This document shows positions 1 through 6,462 of a stretch of DNA of 6,462 nt, piece by piece. The translations under genes and the position numbers were made by a program. Origin of the DNA: AWTP1-13 sp035550075 (GTDB lineage: Bacteria; Pseudomonadota; Alphaproteobacteria; Rhizobiales; Hyphomicrobiaceae). Location of the stretch: assembly GCA_035550075.1 (NCBI GenBank), contig DASZQG010000109.1, positions 1-6,462 of the forward strand, given 5' to 3'. Numbering within the stretch: position 1 is the stretch's first letter; every line of letters begins with the position of its first letter. The notes beneath the pieces were generated by a model, which saw nothing but the letters and a program-made list of their open reading frames with translations, did no database searches and was not told where the DNA came from.

Positions 1-150
1 GAGCAGGGGATCTCGTGGTCAGCCAGGCCATACCTTGTGCGACAAGCACCCAGATGTGCCTTGCTTGCCCTCCAAACTCGTGATGAAGAGAAGCAGAAAC
101 CGGACCGGCTGCGGCGATGCCCGCGGCAGAATCGAGTCGCGAGCAAGTCT
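1..150. other. non-coding leader upstream of cpoB
   Basis: No reading frame here gives a recognisable protein. All three forward frames are open for part of the stretch, but none reads like the C-terminus of Pal, the usual upstream neighbour. The frame of cpoB stays open back to base 1 with a possible GTG at 37, but the residues before Met 151 are charged and would bury the signal peptide. A weak inverted repeat (CAAGCAC at 43-49 against GTGCCTTG at 56-63, one bulge, loop of about 6) has no T-run. I see no convincing promoter. Confidence 0.5.
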
Positions 151-1176
151 ATGATTGCAAACGTCCGTCTGTGGCCGATAGCAGCCGGCGCTGTGTTGGT
201 CGCCGTTCTGTCGGCGTCGCAGATCCAAGCCCAGCAGCGGCCGCCTGCGGCCGCCCCGGCGCGGCCGGCGGCAGCGCGAACCGATGCAGGTGGCGGCGAT
301 GCCGACCTGCGCCGGCGCGTGGAGCAGCTCGAGGCGCAGCTCGTCGACATGCAAGTGGTCATCGGCACCCTGGAGTCCCTGGCCAGGGGGACGACCGCGC
401 CCGCCGGCGGCGCGCGCGGCGGTGCGGGCATGGGTGCCGCGCTTGGTGGCGCGGACGCCGGCCGAATCGATGCCCTGGAAACCCAGATCCGTGCGCTGAC
501 CGCACAGGTCGAACAGATGTCGGAGCAAATTCGCACGCTGGGTGGGCGCAGCGGCTCGGTTCCATCCACGTCCACGTTTGCCGCCAGTCCACCTGTGCCG
601 AGGCCCGAGGAGGGCACGCCGGGCCGGCCGCCGTCGCACTCGGGGTTTGGCACCGTCACCGTGTCGCCGCAGCCGGGCGACCTCGGTGGAGGTAACCGGT
701 TGAGCGATGTGCCGCCGACGGGTCCTCCCGGTGCACCCGGGCGCCCGGTCGCGGCCATGCCGCCCGTTCCGAACCCGGCCGAATCGGATGACGGGTCGTC
801 GAAGGAGCTCTACGAGACCGCCTACGGATACCTGCTGCAGCGCGACTACGGCGCGGCCGAGTCGGCTTTTGAGGATTTCCTGCGCCGGCATCCGAACGAT
901 CCGCTCGCGGGCAACGCGCAATACTGGCTGGGCGAGTCGTTTTTCGTCCGGGGCCAGTACCGGTCGGCCGCCGGCGCCTTCCTCAAGGGCTACCAGACCT
1001 ACGGCAAGAGCCAGAAGGCGCCGGAGAGTCTTTGGAAGCTGGCGATGTCGCTGCAGCGGCTGGGGCAGAAAGATGCCGCCTGCTCGTCCTACAACGAGCT
1101 GGTGACGAAATTCCCCAGCGCGCCCTCTCACGTGAAGACGTCGGCGCAGACGGAGCGTCAGCGGCTCGGCTGCTGA
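151..1176 (+). CDS. cpoB: Tol-Pal system protein CpoB/YbgF, periplasmic TPR protein
   Basis: The product is a 341-residue exported protein. CpoB proteins bind TolA and, in E. coli, link the Tol-Pal machine to peptidoglycan synthesis by PBP1B during constriction. Residues 1-27 look like a Sec signal peptide (hydrophobic core about 9-22, likely cut after IQA at 27). Two heptad-rich segments follow at about 50-79 (LRRRVEQLEAQL) and 102-132 (RIDALETQIRALTAQVEQM), matching the trimerising coiled coil of YbgF. A long Pro/Gly/Ser linker covers about 133-215. The C-terminal part (about 219-340) holds three TPR-like repeats, including YGAAESAFEDFLRRHPND and AQYWLGESFFVRGQY. The start at 151 is chosen because it begins the signal peptide; the ribosome binding site before it is poor (GAGCAAG). 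The linker makes the protein longer than E. coli CpoB (about 260). Cys311 and the last residue, Cys341, are the only cysteines. tilS begins 12 bases after the stop. The family call is firm; interaction partners are inferred. Confidence 0.93.
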   Translation: MIANVRLWPIAAGAVLVAVLSASQIQAQQRPPAAAPARPAAARTDAGGGDADLRRRVEQLEAQLVDMQVVIGTLESLARGTTAPAGGARGGAGMGAALGGADAGRIDALETQIRALTAQVEQMSEQIRTLGGRSGSVPSTSTFAASPPVPRPEEGTPGRPPSHSGFGTVTVSPQPGDLGGGNRLSDVPPTGPPGAPGRPVAAMPPVPNPAESDDGSSKELYETAYGYLLQRDYGAAESAFEDFLRRHPNDPLAGNAQYWLGESFFVRGQYRSAAGAFLKGYQTYGKSQKAPESLWKLAMSLQRLGQKDAACSSYNELVTKFPSAPSHVKTSAQTERQRLGC

Positions 1177-1186
1177 AGGCGGTGGC
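1177..1186 (+). promoter_or_regulatory. ribosome binding site of tilS
   Basis: The purine-rich stretch AAGGCGGTGG begins directly after the cpoB stop codon and ends 2 bases before the ATG at 1189. Its AAGG core lies about 8 bases from the start. It supports that start and suggests translational coupling of tilS to cpoB. Confidence 0.55.
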
Positions 1187-1188
1187 GC

Positions 1189-2532
1189 ATGCGTGAGTCC
1201 CGCAAGCCACTCGGTTCTGTAGACACCGCATCCTTATTTGGCGCGCATCGCGACCGGCTTCGCCGGCCGTGCGGGCTTGCCGTGTCGGGCGGCAGCGACA
1301 GCACGGCGCTCATGGTGCTGTTTGCGGAGTGGCTGCGTGGCGAGGGCGGCGAGATCGGCGCGCACATGGTTCTCACGGTGGATCACCGGCTGCGCCCTGA
1401 GTCGACGGCTGAGGCACAGGCGGTTGCCGCGCGCGCAACGTTCCTCGGCTTTCGCCACACAATCCTGGCCTGGGAGGGGCCGAAGCCGAGCACCGGCCTG
1501 CAGGCTGCGGCCCGGCACGCACGCTACCAGCTGATGCGCGATCACCTGCGGGCGCACGGCTGCAACACGCTCGTGACCGCGCACACCCTCGACGACCAGG
1601 CGGAAACATTCCTGATGCGGCTGGCGCGCGGCAGCGGACTTGACGGGCTGTCGGCGATGTCGCCCGTCGTCTCGACCGGCGAGGCTGGCGACCCAAGGCC
1701 GCTGGTCATCGTCCGCCCGTTCCTCGACGTGCCGAAGGCGCGCCTGCGCGCCACGCTGGCGGAGCGCGGCATCGGCTGGGTCGAGGACCCTAGCAACCAG
1801 TCGACCGCCTTTGAGCGAGTTCGCTGGCGCGCTGCGCGTGAGCAGCTGCACGCGCTTGGACTGACCGATGAAATGATTGCCTCCAGTGCGCGACGGCTGC
1901 GGCGGGCGCGCGCGGCAGTGTCCGACCTTGCCGACCACTATTTCCATCCCGCCGCAGGAGTGGTCCACGCGTATCCGTTCGGCGTCCTCCGGATCGACCG
2001 CGGGCGCATGCCGGCCGCGTCCGAGGTCTTTCTTCGCGTGCTCGGGCGTTGCATTGCGCTGGCGGGAGGAACCGGCGAGTGGGTATCGCTCGCGAAACTG
2101 GAAGTCATCGCTGCAGCCCTCCAGCGCGGAGAAACCGGCACCTGGACGCTGGCGCGTGCCAAAATCACCGCGAGCGCCAATGCCATCGAGGTCGAGCGAG
2201 AGCCTGGGAGGCAGCCGTTGCCGCGAATGACGCTTGCTGCGGGGAGCGAGGCCTTGTGGGACGGTCGCTTCCGCGTCGGCGTCGCCAAGGAGTTCGGTGG
2301 CGAGCTGCAGGTGCGCGCGCTCGAGACGCAGGGATTGGCGGAGTTGCGTCGCCGGGCTGCGGGGGCGCGGCCCAGCCGCAGATTGCGCCTGGCGCCGTCA
2401 TTCTGGAGCGGGGATGAGCTGCGCGCCGTTCCGTGTGCGGGCTTCTGGCAGGACGAGCCGCTGCGGAAGGTCGTTTACGCGGAATTCACGGGTCTTCACT
2501 ACAACCCTGAGGCGGAACAACCCGCATTCTGA
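1189..2532 (+). CDS. tilS: tRNA(Ile)-lysidine synthase TilS
   Basis: The product (447 residues, cytoplasmic) uses ATP and lysine to convert cytidine 34 of tRNA-Ile(CAU) to lysidine. This changes both the codon read (AUG to AUA) and the amino acid charged (Met to Ile), and the enzyme is generally essential. The N-terminal PP-loop ATPase shows SGGSDST at 33-39, VDHRLR at 64-69 and the family signature HTLDDQAETFLMRLARGSG at 132-150. The WVEDPSN motif followed by FERVRWR (198-214) marks the end of the catalytic domain. The remainder matches the extra C-terminal tRNA-binding domains of long TilS forms; near the end, LAPSFWSGDELRAVP resembles the last domain of alphaproteobacterial homologues. Length is close to the E. 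coli enzyme (about 430) and well above the short Aquifex type. The ATG follows a good ribosome binding site. Probably co-transcribed with cpoB; the 189-base gap after it suggests that ftsH has its own promoter. Confidence 0.96.
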   Translation: MRESRKPLGSVDTASLFGAHRDRLRRPCGLAVSGGSDSTALMVLFAEWLRGEGGEIGAHMVLTVDHRLRPESTAEAQAVAARATFLGFRHTILAWEGPKPSTGLQAAARHARYQLMRDHLRAHGCNTLVTAHTLDDQAETFLMRLARGSGLDGLSAMSPVVSTGEAGDPRPLVIVRPFLDVPKARLRATLAERGIGWVEDPSNQSTAFERVRWRAAREQLHALGLTDEMIASSARRLRRARAAVSDLADHYFHPAAGVVHAYPFGVLRIDRGRMPAASEVFLRVLGRCIALAGGTGEWVSLAKLEVIAAALQRGETGTWTLARAKITASANAIEVEREPGRQPLPRMTLAAGSEALWDGRFRVGVAKEFGGELQVRALETQGLAELRRRAAGARPSRRLRLAPSFWSGDELRAVPCAGFWQDEPLRKVVYAEFTGLHYNPEAEQPAF

Positions 2533-2574
2533 AAGGGCCAAAGTCGCCGAAATTGCAGGTCTCTCAGGCCTTTT
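2532..2574 (+). terminator. possible weak terminator after tilS
   Basis: AAAGGGCC at 2532-2539 can pair with GGCCTTTT at 2567-2574 (8 pairs, one of them G-U), with a large loop of 27 bases. The four Ts are part of the stem and no longer T-run follows, so termination would be weak at best. The only support is that it falls directly after the tilS stop and before the ftsH promoter candidate. Confidence 0.22.
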
Positions 2575-2589
2575 GCAACGGCCCCCAAG

Positions 2590-2621
2590 CTTGGCAAACT
2601 TCCTCCACACACCTATGTTAC
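2590..2621 (+). promoter_or_regulatory. candidate ftsH promoter, RpoH-like and sigma-70-like
   Basis: CTTG at 2590-2593 is followed after 18 bases by CCTATGTTAC (2612-2621). The alphaproteobacterial heat-shock pattern, as I recall it, is CTTG, 17-18 bases, CYTATNTNNG; only the last G is missed. The same bases also read as a housekeeping promoter: TTGGCA (2591-2596), a 17-base spacer, then TATGTT (2614-2619), matching 5 of 6 and 4 of 6 consensus bases. Transcription would start near 2626, giving a leader of about 95 bases before ftsH. FtsH is heat-induced in many proteobacteria. No CIRCE element is present. Found by eye, not scored against background. Confidence 0.5.
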
Positions 2622-2686
2622 AAAGCAATTGTGGGCCCCGGCGGAAATCTCGCGCGGTGCAGGCATAAAACGCTCCGGATCGCGGC

Positions 2687-2715
2687 GGCACAAGGGATCG
2701 CAGGGGCACAAAGGA
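2687..2715 (+). repeat. imperfect 11-base direct repeat in the ftsH leader
   Basis: GGCACAAGGGA (2687-2697) recurs as GGCACAAAGGA (2705-2715), with one mismatch and a period of 18 bases. The second copy supplies the ribosome binding site of ftsH and the first has an equally purine-rich core. It may be a small local duplication. Confidence 0.5.
2710..2715 (+). promoter_or_regulatory. ribosome binding site of ftsH
   Basis: AAAGGA ends 6 bases before the ATG at 2722. It decides the start in favour of MNSNFRNL and against the in-frame upstream GTG at 2629, which would add 31 residues of unlikely, basic sequence and would lie almost at the predicted transcription start. Confidence 0.75.
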
Positions 2716-2721
2716 CTCCCA

Positions 2722-4656
<1,935 letters not shown>

Positions 4657-4674
4657 TCGATCCGTTGCGCATGC

Positions 4675-4701
4675 GCCGGCCCTTGGCCTAGGGTCGCCGG
4701 C
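4675..4701 (+). terminator. GC-rich hairpin after ftsH, possible attenuating terminator
   Basis: GCCGGC (4675-4680) pairs with GCCGGC (4696-4701), and CCT (4681-4683) with AGG (4690-4692), leaving a 6-base loop and a 3-base bulge. It starts 18 bases after the ftsH stop. There is no T-run after it, so it may slow transcription or protect the ftsH mRNA end rather than terminate. Confidence 0.35.
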
Positions 4702-4717
4702 AGGCCATCCCGCAAGG

Positions 4718-4742
4718 GCGGGCGGACTGCAGCGCCGCCCGC
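4718..4742 (+). promoter_or_regulatory. perfect 8-base-pair GC hairpin just before the folP start
   Basis: GCGGGCGG (4718-4725) is a perfect inverted repeat of CCGCCCGC (4735-4742), with a 9-base loop (ACTGCAGCG). It ends 9 bases before the GTG start of folP and covers the place where a ribosome binding site should be. It could limit folP translation or act with the preceding hairpin as an ftsH terminator. In a genome this GC-rich, chance is a real alternative. Confidence 0.4.
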
Positions 4743-4751
4743 AGCCCTCAC

Positions 4752-5798
4752 GTGACTTCCGCCACCTATCTTCGGCCCCTCGGCGGCCTGACCGCTCCCG
4801 CCGCGCTATCGCGCCGGGATCTGCTGCGCGTTGCCGGCCAGGATCACCTGGCCTTCGCGGCCGCCGAGGTGATCGAGCGCCGGAACGGTAACATCCACCG
4901 GACCGTGCACACGGCGGCTGACGTTCGTGCCAGCGCCGACCCCGAGGTACGAAGATTGTTGGTCCGGCTCGCGGCGCCGCGGGGCGCGATCGCAGGGCTC
5001 AGCCTCGACCGTCCGCGCATCATGGGCATCGTCAACGTGACGCCGGACAGCTTCTCCGACGGCGGCGAGTTCCTGGACCCCGATGCGGCGGTCGCGCATG
5101 CGCTGCGGCTGGATGCGGAGGGTGCGGACATCATCGACATCGGCGCGGAATCGACGCGGCCCGGCGCGGAACCCATCGGGACGGCGGAGGAATGGCGGCG
5201 ATGCGAGCCGGTGCTGACGCGCCTGGCCGGCCGCACACGCGCCAGGCTGTCCATCGACACGCGCAATGGCGAGACGATGCGGCGCGCAGCGGCCGCCGGC
5301 GTGCACATGATCAATGACGTGTCCGCTCTCTCCCACGATCCCGACAGCCTGCGCGCGGCGGCAGCGACAGGGCTGCCCGTCGTGCTGATGCATACGCGCG
5401 GCGATCCGCGCACCATGCAGGACAATCCGGTTTATGAGGACGTCGTGCTGGACGTCTACGACGCGCTGGTAGCGCGCATCGCCGCCTGCGAGTCAGCGGG
5501 CATCGAGCGCGGACGCTTGGTCGTCGACCCAGGCATCGGCTTCGGCAAGACGCCGGCACACAACCTCGCGCTGATCGGCGCCTTGAGCATGCTGCACGGG
5601 CTCGGCTGCGCGGTGATGCTGGGCGCCTCGCGCAAGAGCTTCATCGCACGCCTGACGGGAGCCGGCGCCATGCGTGATCGGCTCGCGGGTTCGCTGGCGG
5701 CGGCGCTGCACGGCGTGCAGCAGGGTGTGCAGATCCTGCGCGTCCACGACGTTGCGGCGACGCGGCAGGCTTTGGCGATCTGGGAAGGAGCGACCTGA
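4752..5798 (+). CDS. folP: dihydropteroate synthase FolP
   Basis: The product (348 residues, cytoplasmic) joins 6-hydroxymethyl-7,8-dihydropterin diphosphate to p-aminobenzoate to make dihydropteroate, the sulfonamide-sensitive step of folate synthesis. The TIM-barrel motifs are all present in order: MGIVNVTPDSFSDGG (91-105), DIGAESTRPGAEP (129-141), SIDT (167-170), INDVSAL (187-193), MHTRGDPRTMQ (213-223), DPGIGFGKT (259-267), GASRKSFI (291-298) and RVHDV (330-334). Phe101 and Pro137 match the E. coli positions (28 and 64) whose change gives sulfonamide resistance, so the site looks wild type. About 85 extra N-terminal residues precede the barrel; a similar extension beginning YLRPLG is, as I recall, common in alphaproteobacterial FolP. 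The GTG at 4752 is the only usable upstream start, since a TAG at 4689 closes the frame and no other start codon lies between; it has no clear ribosome binding site. The stop lies 3 bases from the end of the convergent msrA. Confidence 0.95.
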   Translation: MTSATYLRPLGGLTAPAALSRRDLLRVAGQDHLAFAAAEVIERRNGNIHRTVHTAADVRASADPEVRRLLVRLAAPRGAIAGLSLDRPRIMGIVNVTPDSFSDGGEFLDPDAAVAHALRLDAEGADIIDIGAESTRPGAEPIGTAEEWRRCEPVLTRLAGRTRARLSIDTRNGETMRRAAAAGVHMINDVSALSHDPDSLRAAAATGLPVVLMHTRGDPRTMQDNPVYEDVVLDVYDALVARIAACESAGIERGRLVVDPGIGFGKTPAHNLALIGALSMLHGLGCAVMLGASRKSFIARLTGAGAMRDRLAGSLAAALHGVQQGVQILRVHDVAATRQALAIWEGAT

Positions 5799-5801
5799 GG
5801 G

Positions 5802-6449
5802 CTAGTGCGTCGCCCCGCCGGGTGGCGCGGTGGGCTTGCCCCAGATCTGCTCCAGGCGCTGGGCGCGGCCGCAGCCGTGCTTGTAGAAGCTGTAGCGGTG
5901 CGGGTTCTTCTTGTAATAGTCCTGGTGATAGTCCTCGGCCTCGTAGAACGGTCCGGCCGGCGTGATCTCTGTCACGATCGGCGCCTTGAGCACGCCTGAG
6001 GCCTCCAGCGTCTTCTTGGACTGCTCGGCAATCTGCTTCTGCTCGTCGGTGGCGTAGAAGATCGCCGTGCGATACGGGCTGCCGTGGTCGCAGAACTGGC
6101 CGTTCGTCTGGGTGGGGTCGATGTTGTGCCAGAACCAATCGACGAGCTGGCTGTAGCTGACCTTGGCCGGATCGAAGGTGACGCGCACGGATTCAGCGTG
6201 GCCCGTCTTGTGGGACGAGACGAGCTCGTAAGACGGGTTTGGCACCGACCCGCCGGTATAGCCGGAGACGGCCGAGATCACGCCGGGCACTTTTTCGAAG
6301 GCCTCCTCCACGCACCAGAAGCAGCCTCCGGCGAAAATGGCGGTTGCGGGCGCGGCGGACTTGGACCCCGGCGTCTGCGCGCTTGCAGCGGAGATGCCGG
6401 CGAATAGCGCAAGGATGATCAAGCTGCGAAGCGACAGGGAAGCACGCAT
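5802..6449 (-). CDS. msrA: peptide-methionine (S)-S-oxide reductase MsrA, exported form
   Basis: The product (215 residues) reduces the S-form of methionine sulfoxide in proteins. The fold motifs are clear: AGGCFWCVEEAFEKVPGV (40-57) with the catalytic Cys43, SGYTGG (62-67), SYELV (73-77), TGHAESV (82-88), QTNGQFCDHGSPYRTAIF (114-131), AEDYHQDYY and, near the end, CGRAQRLEQIWG with Cys193 as the likely resolving cysteine. Residues 1-24 look like a Sec signal peptide (hydrophobic core about 9-19, likely cut after ASA), so the mature enzyme should act in the periplasm and would need an exported source of reducing power. Cys46 and Cys120 are two further cysteines. The ATG at 6449 follows AGGA with a 7-base gap. 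The gene runs towards folP; its promoter lies beyond the window. The family call is firm; location is inferred from the N-terminus. Confidence 0.95.
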   Translation of the reverse strand: MRASLSLRSLIILALFAGISAASAQTPGSKSAAPATAIFAGGCFWCVEEAFEKVPGVISAVSGYTGGSVPNPSYELVSSHKTGHAESVRVTFDPAKVSYSQLVDWFWHNIDPTQTNGQFCDHGSPYRTAIFYATDEQKQIAEQSKKTLEASGVLKAPIVTEITPAGPFYEAEDYHQDYYKKNPHRYSFYKHGCGRAQRLEQIWGKPTAPPGGATH

Positions 6450-6456
6450 GATGGTT

Positions 6457-6460
6457 TCCT
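6457..6460 (-). promoter_or_regulatory. ribosome binding site of msrA
   Basis: On the - strand AGGA lies 7 bases before the ATG at 6449. This supports the start that includes the signal peptide rather than a later internal start giving a cytoplasmic enzyme. Confidence 0.6.
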
Positions 6461-6462
6461 AT

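Noticed and set aside
43..67. Inverted repeat with CAAGCA/TGCTTG arms as a pal terminator
   Set aside because: The stem is short and bulged, there is no T-run, and the gene it would terminate is outside the window.
37..150. Start of cpoB at GTG 37
   Set aside because: It would place 38 charged residues before a textbook signal peptide, and it has no good ribosome binding site.
19..1131. A 370-codon open frame on the - strand opposite cpoB
   Set aside because: It is very Arg/Gly-rich, has no domain, and mirrors the low-complexity linker of cpoB. The + strand frame has a signal peptide, coiled coils and TPR repeats.
1234..1968. A 244-codon open frame on the - strand opposite tilS
   Set aside because: It is the shadow of the conserved PP-loop domain of TilS and shows no motif or ribosome site of its own.
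2629..2721. Start of ftsH at the in-frame codon at 2629, adding 31 residues
   Set aside because: The added residues are basic and repetitive and unlike any FtsH I know, they almost touch the predicted transcription start, and AAAGGA is correctly spaced for the ATG at 2722.
5641..6138. A 165-codon open frame on the - strand overlapping the ends of folP and msrA
   Set aside because: It is msrA read in another frame, running on into the reverse of folP. It has no independent motif.

Overview
The window is a GC-rich stretch of alphaproteobacterial chromosome. Five complete protein genes fill nearly all of it: cpoB (ybgF), tilS, ftsH and folP on the + strand, and msrA on the - strand facing folP. 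The gene order (cpoB-tilS-ftsH, the position that follows tolQRAB-pal in many alphaproteobacteria), the MNSNFRNL start of FtsH and the N-terminally extended FolP all suggest the order Hyphomicrobiales or a close relative. I cannot name a genus from the sequence. I see no tRNA, rRNA, CRISPR array, insertion sequence or prophage gene, and no change in codon style that would suggest recent transfer.

Layout. Positions 1-150 are a non-coding leader, probably the gap after pal, which would lie outside the window. cpoB (151-1176) encodes the exported Tol-Pal partner protein. After 12 bases comes tilS (1189-2532), the tRNA-Ile2 lysidine synthase, so these two are probably co-transcribed. A 189-base gap (2533-2721) follows. 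It carries the best promoter candidate of the window, matching both a heat-shock (RpoH) and a housekeeping pattern, and then a clear ribosome binding site for ftsH (2722-4656), the membrane AAA+ zinc protease. A 95-base gap with two GC-rich hairpins separates ftsH from folP (4752-5798), dihydropteroate synthase. folP ends only 3 bases from the end of msrA (5802-6449, - strand), which encodes a methionine sulfoxide reductase with a signal peptide.

How they fit together. These are core functions: envelope constriction at division (CpoB), AUA decoding (TilS), membrane protein quality control (FtsH), folate synthesis (FolP) and repair of oxidised methionine, probably in the periplasm (MsrA). ftsH-folP is an old neighbourhood also seen in E. 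coli, where glmM comes next. Here glmM is absent and a convergent msrA takes its place.

I did not find a new biological system. The points worth a second look are the ftsH leader (promoter, palindrome and an imperfect repeat carrying the ribosome binding site), the hairpin-blocked start of folP, the broken folP-glmM linkage, and the extra cysteines of the exported MsrA and CpoB.
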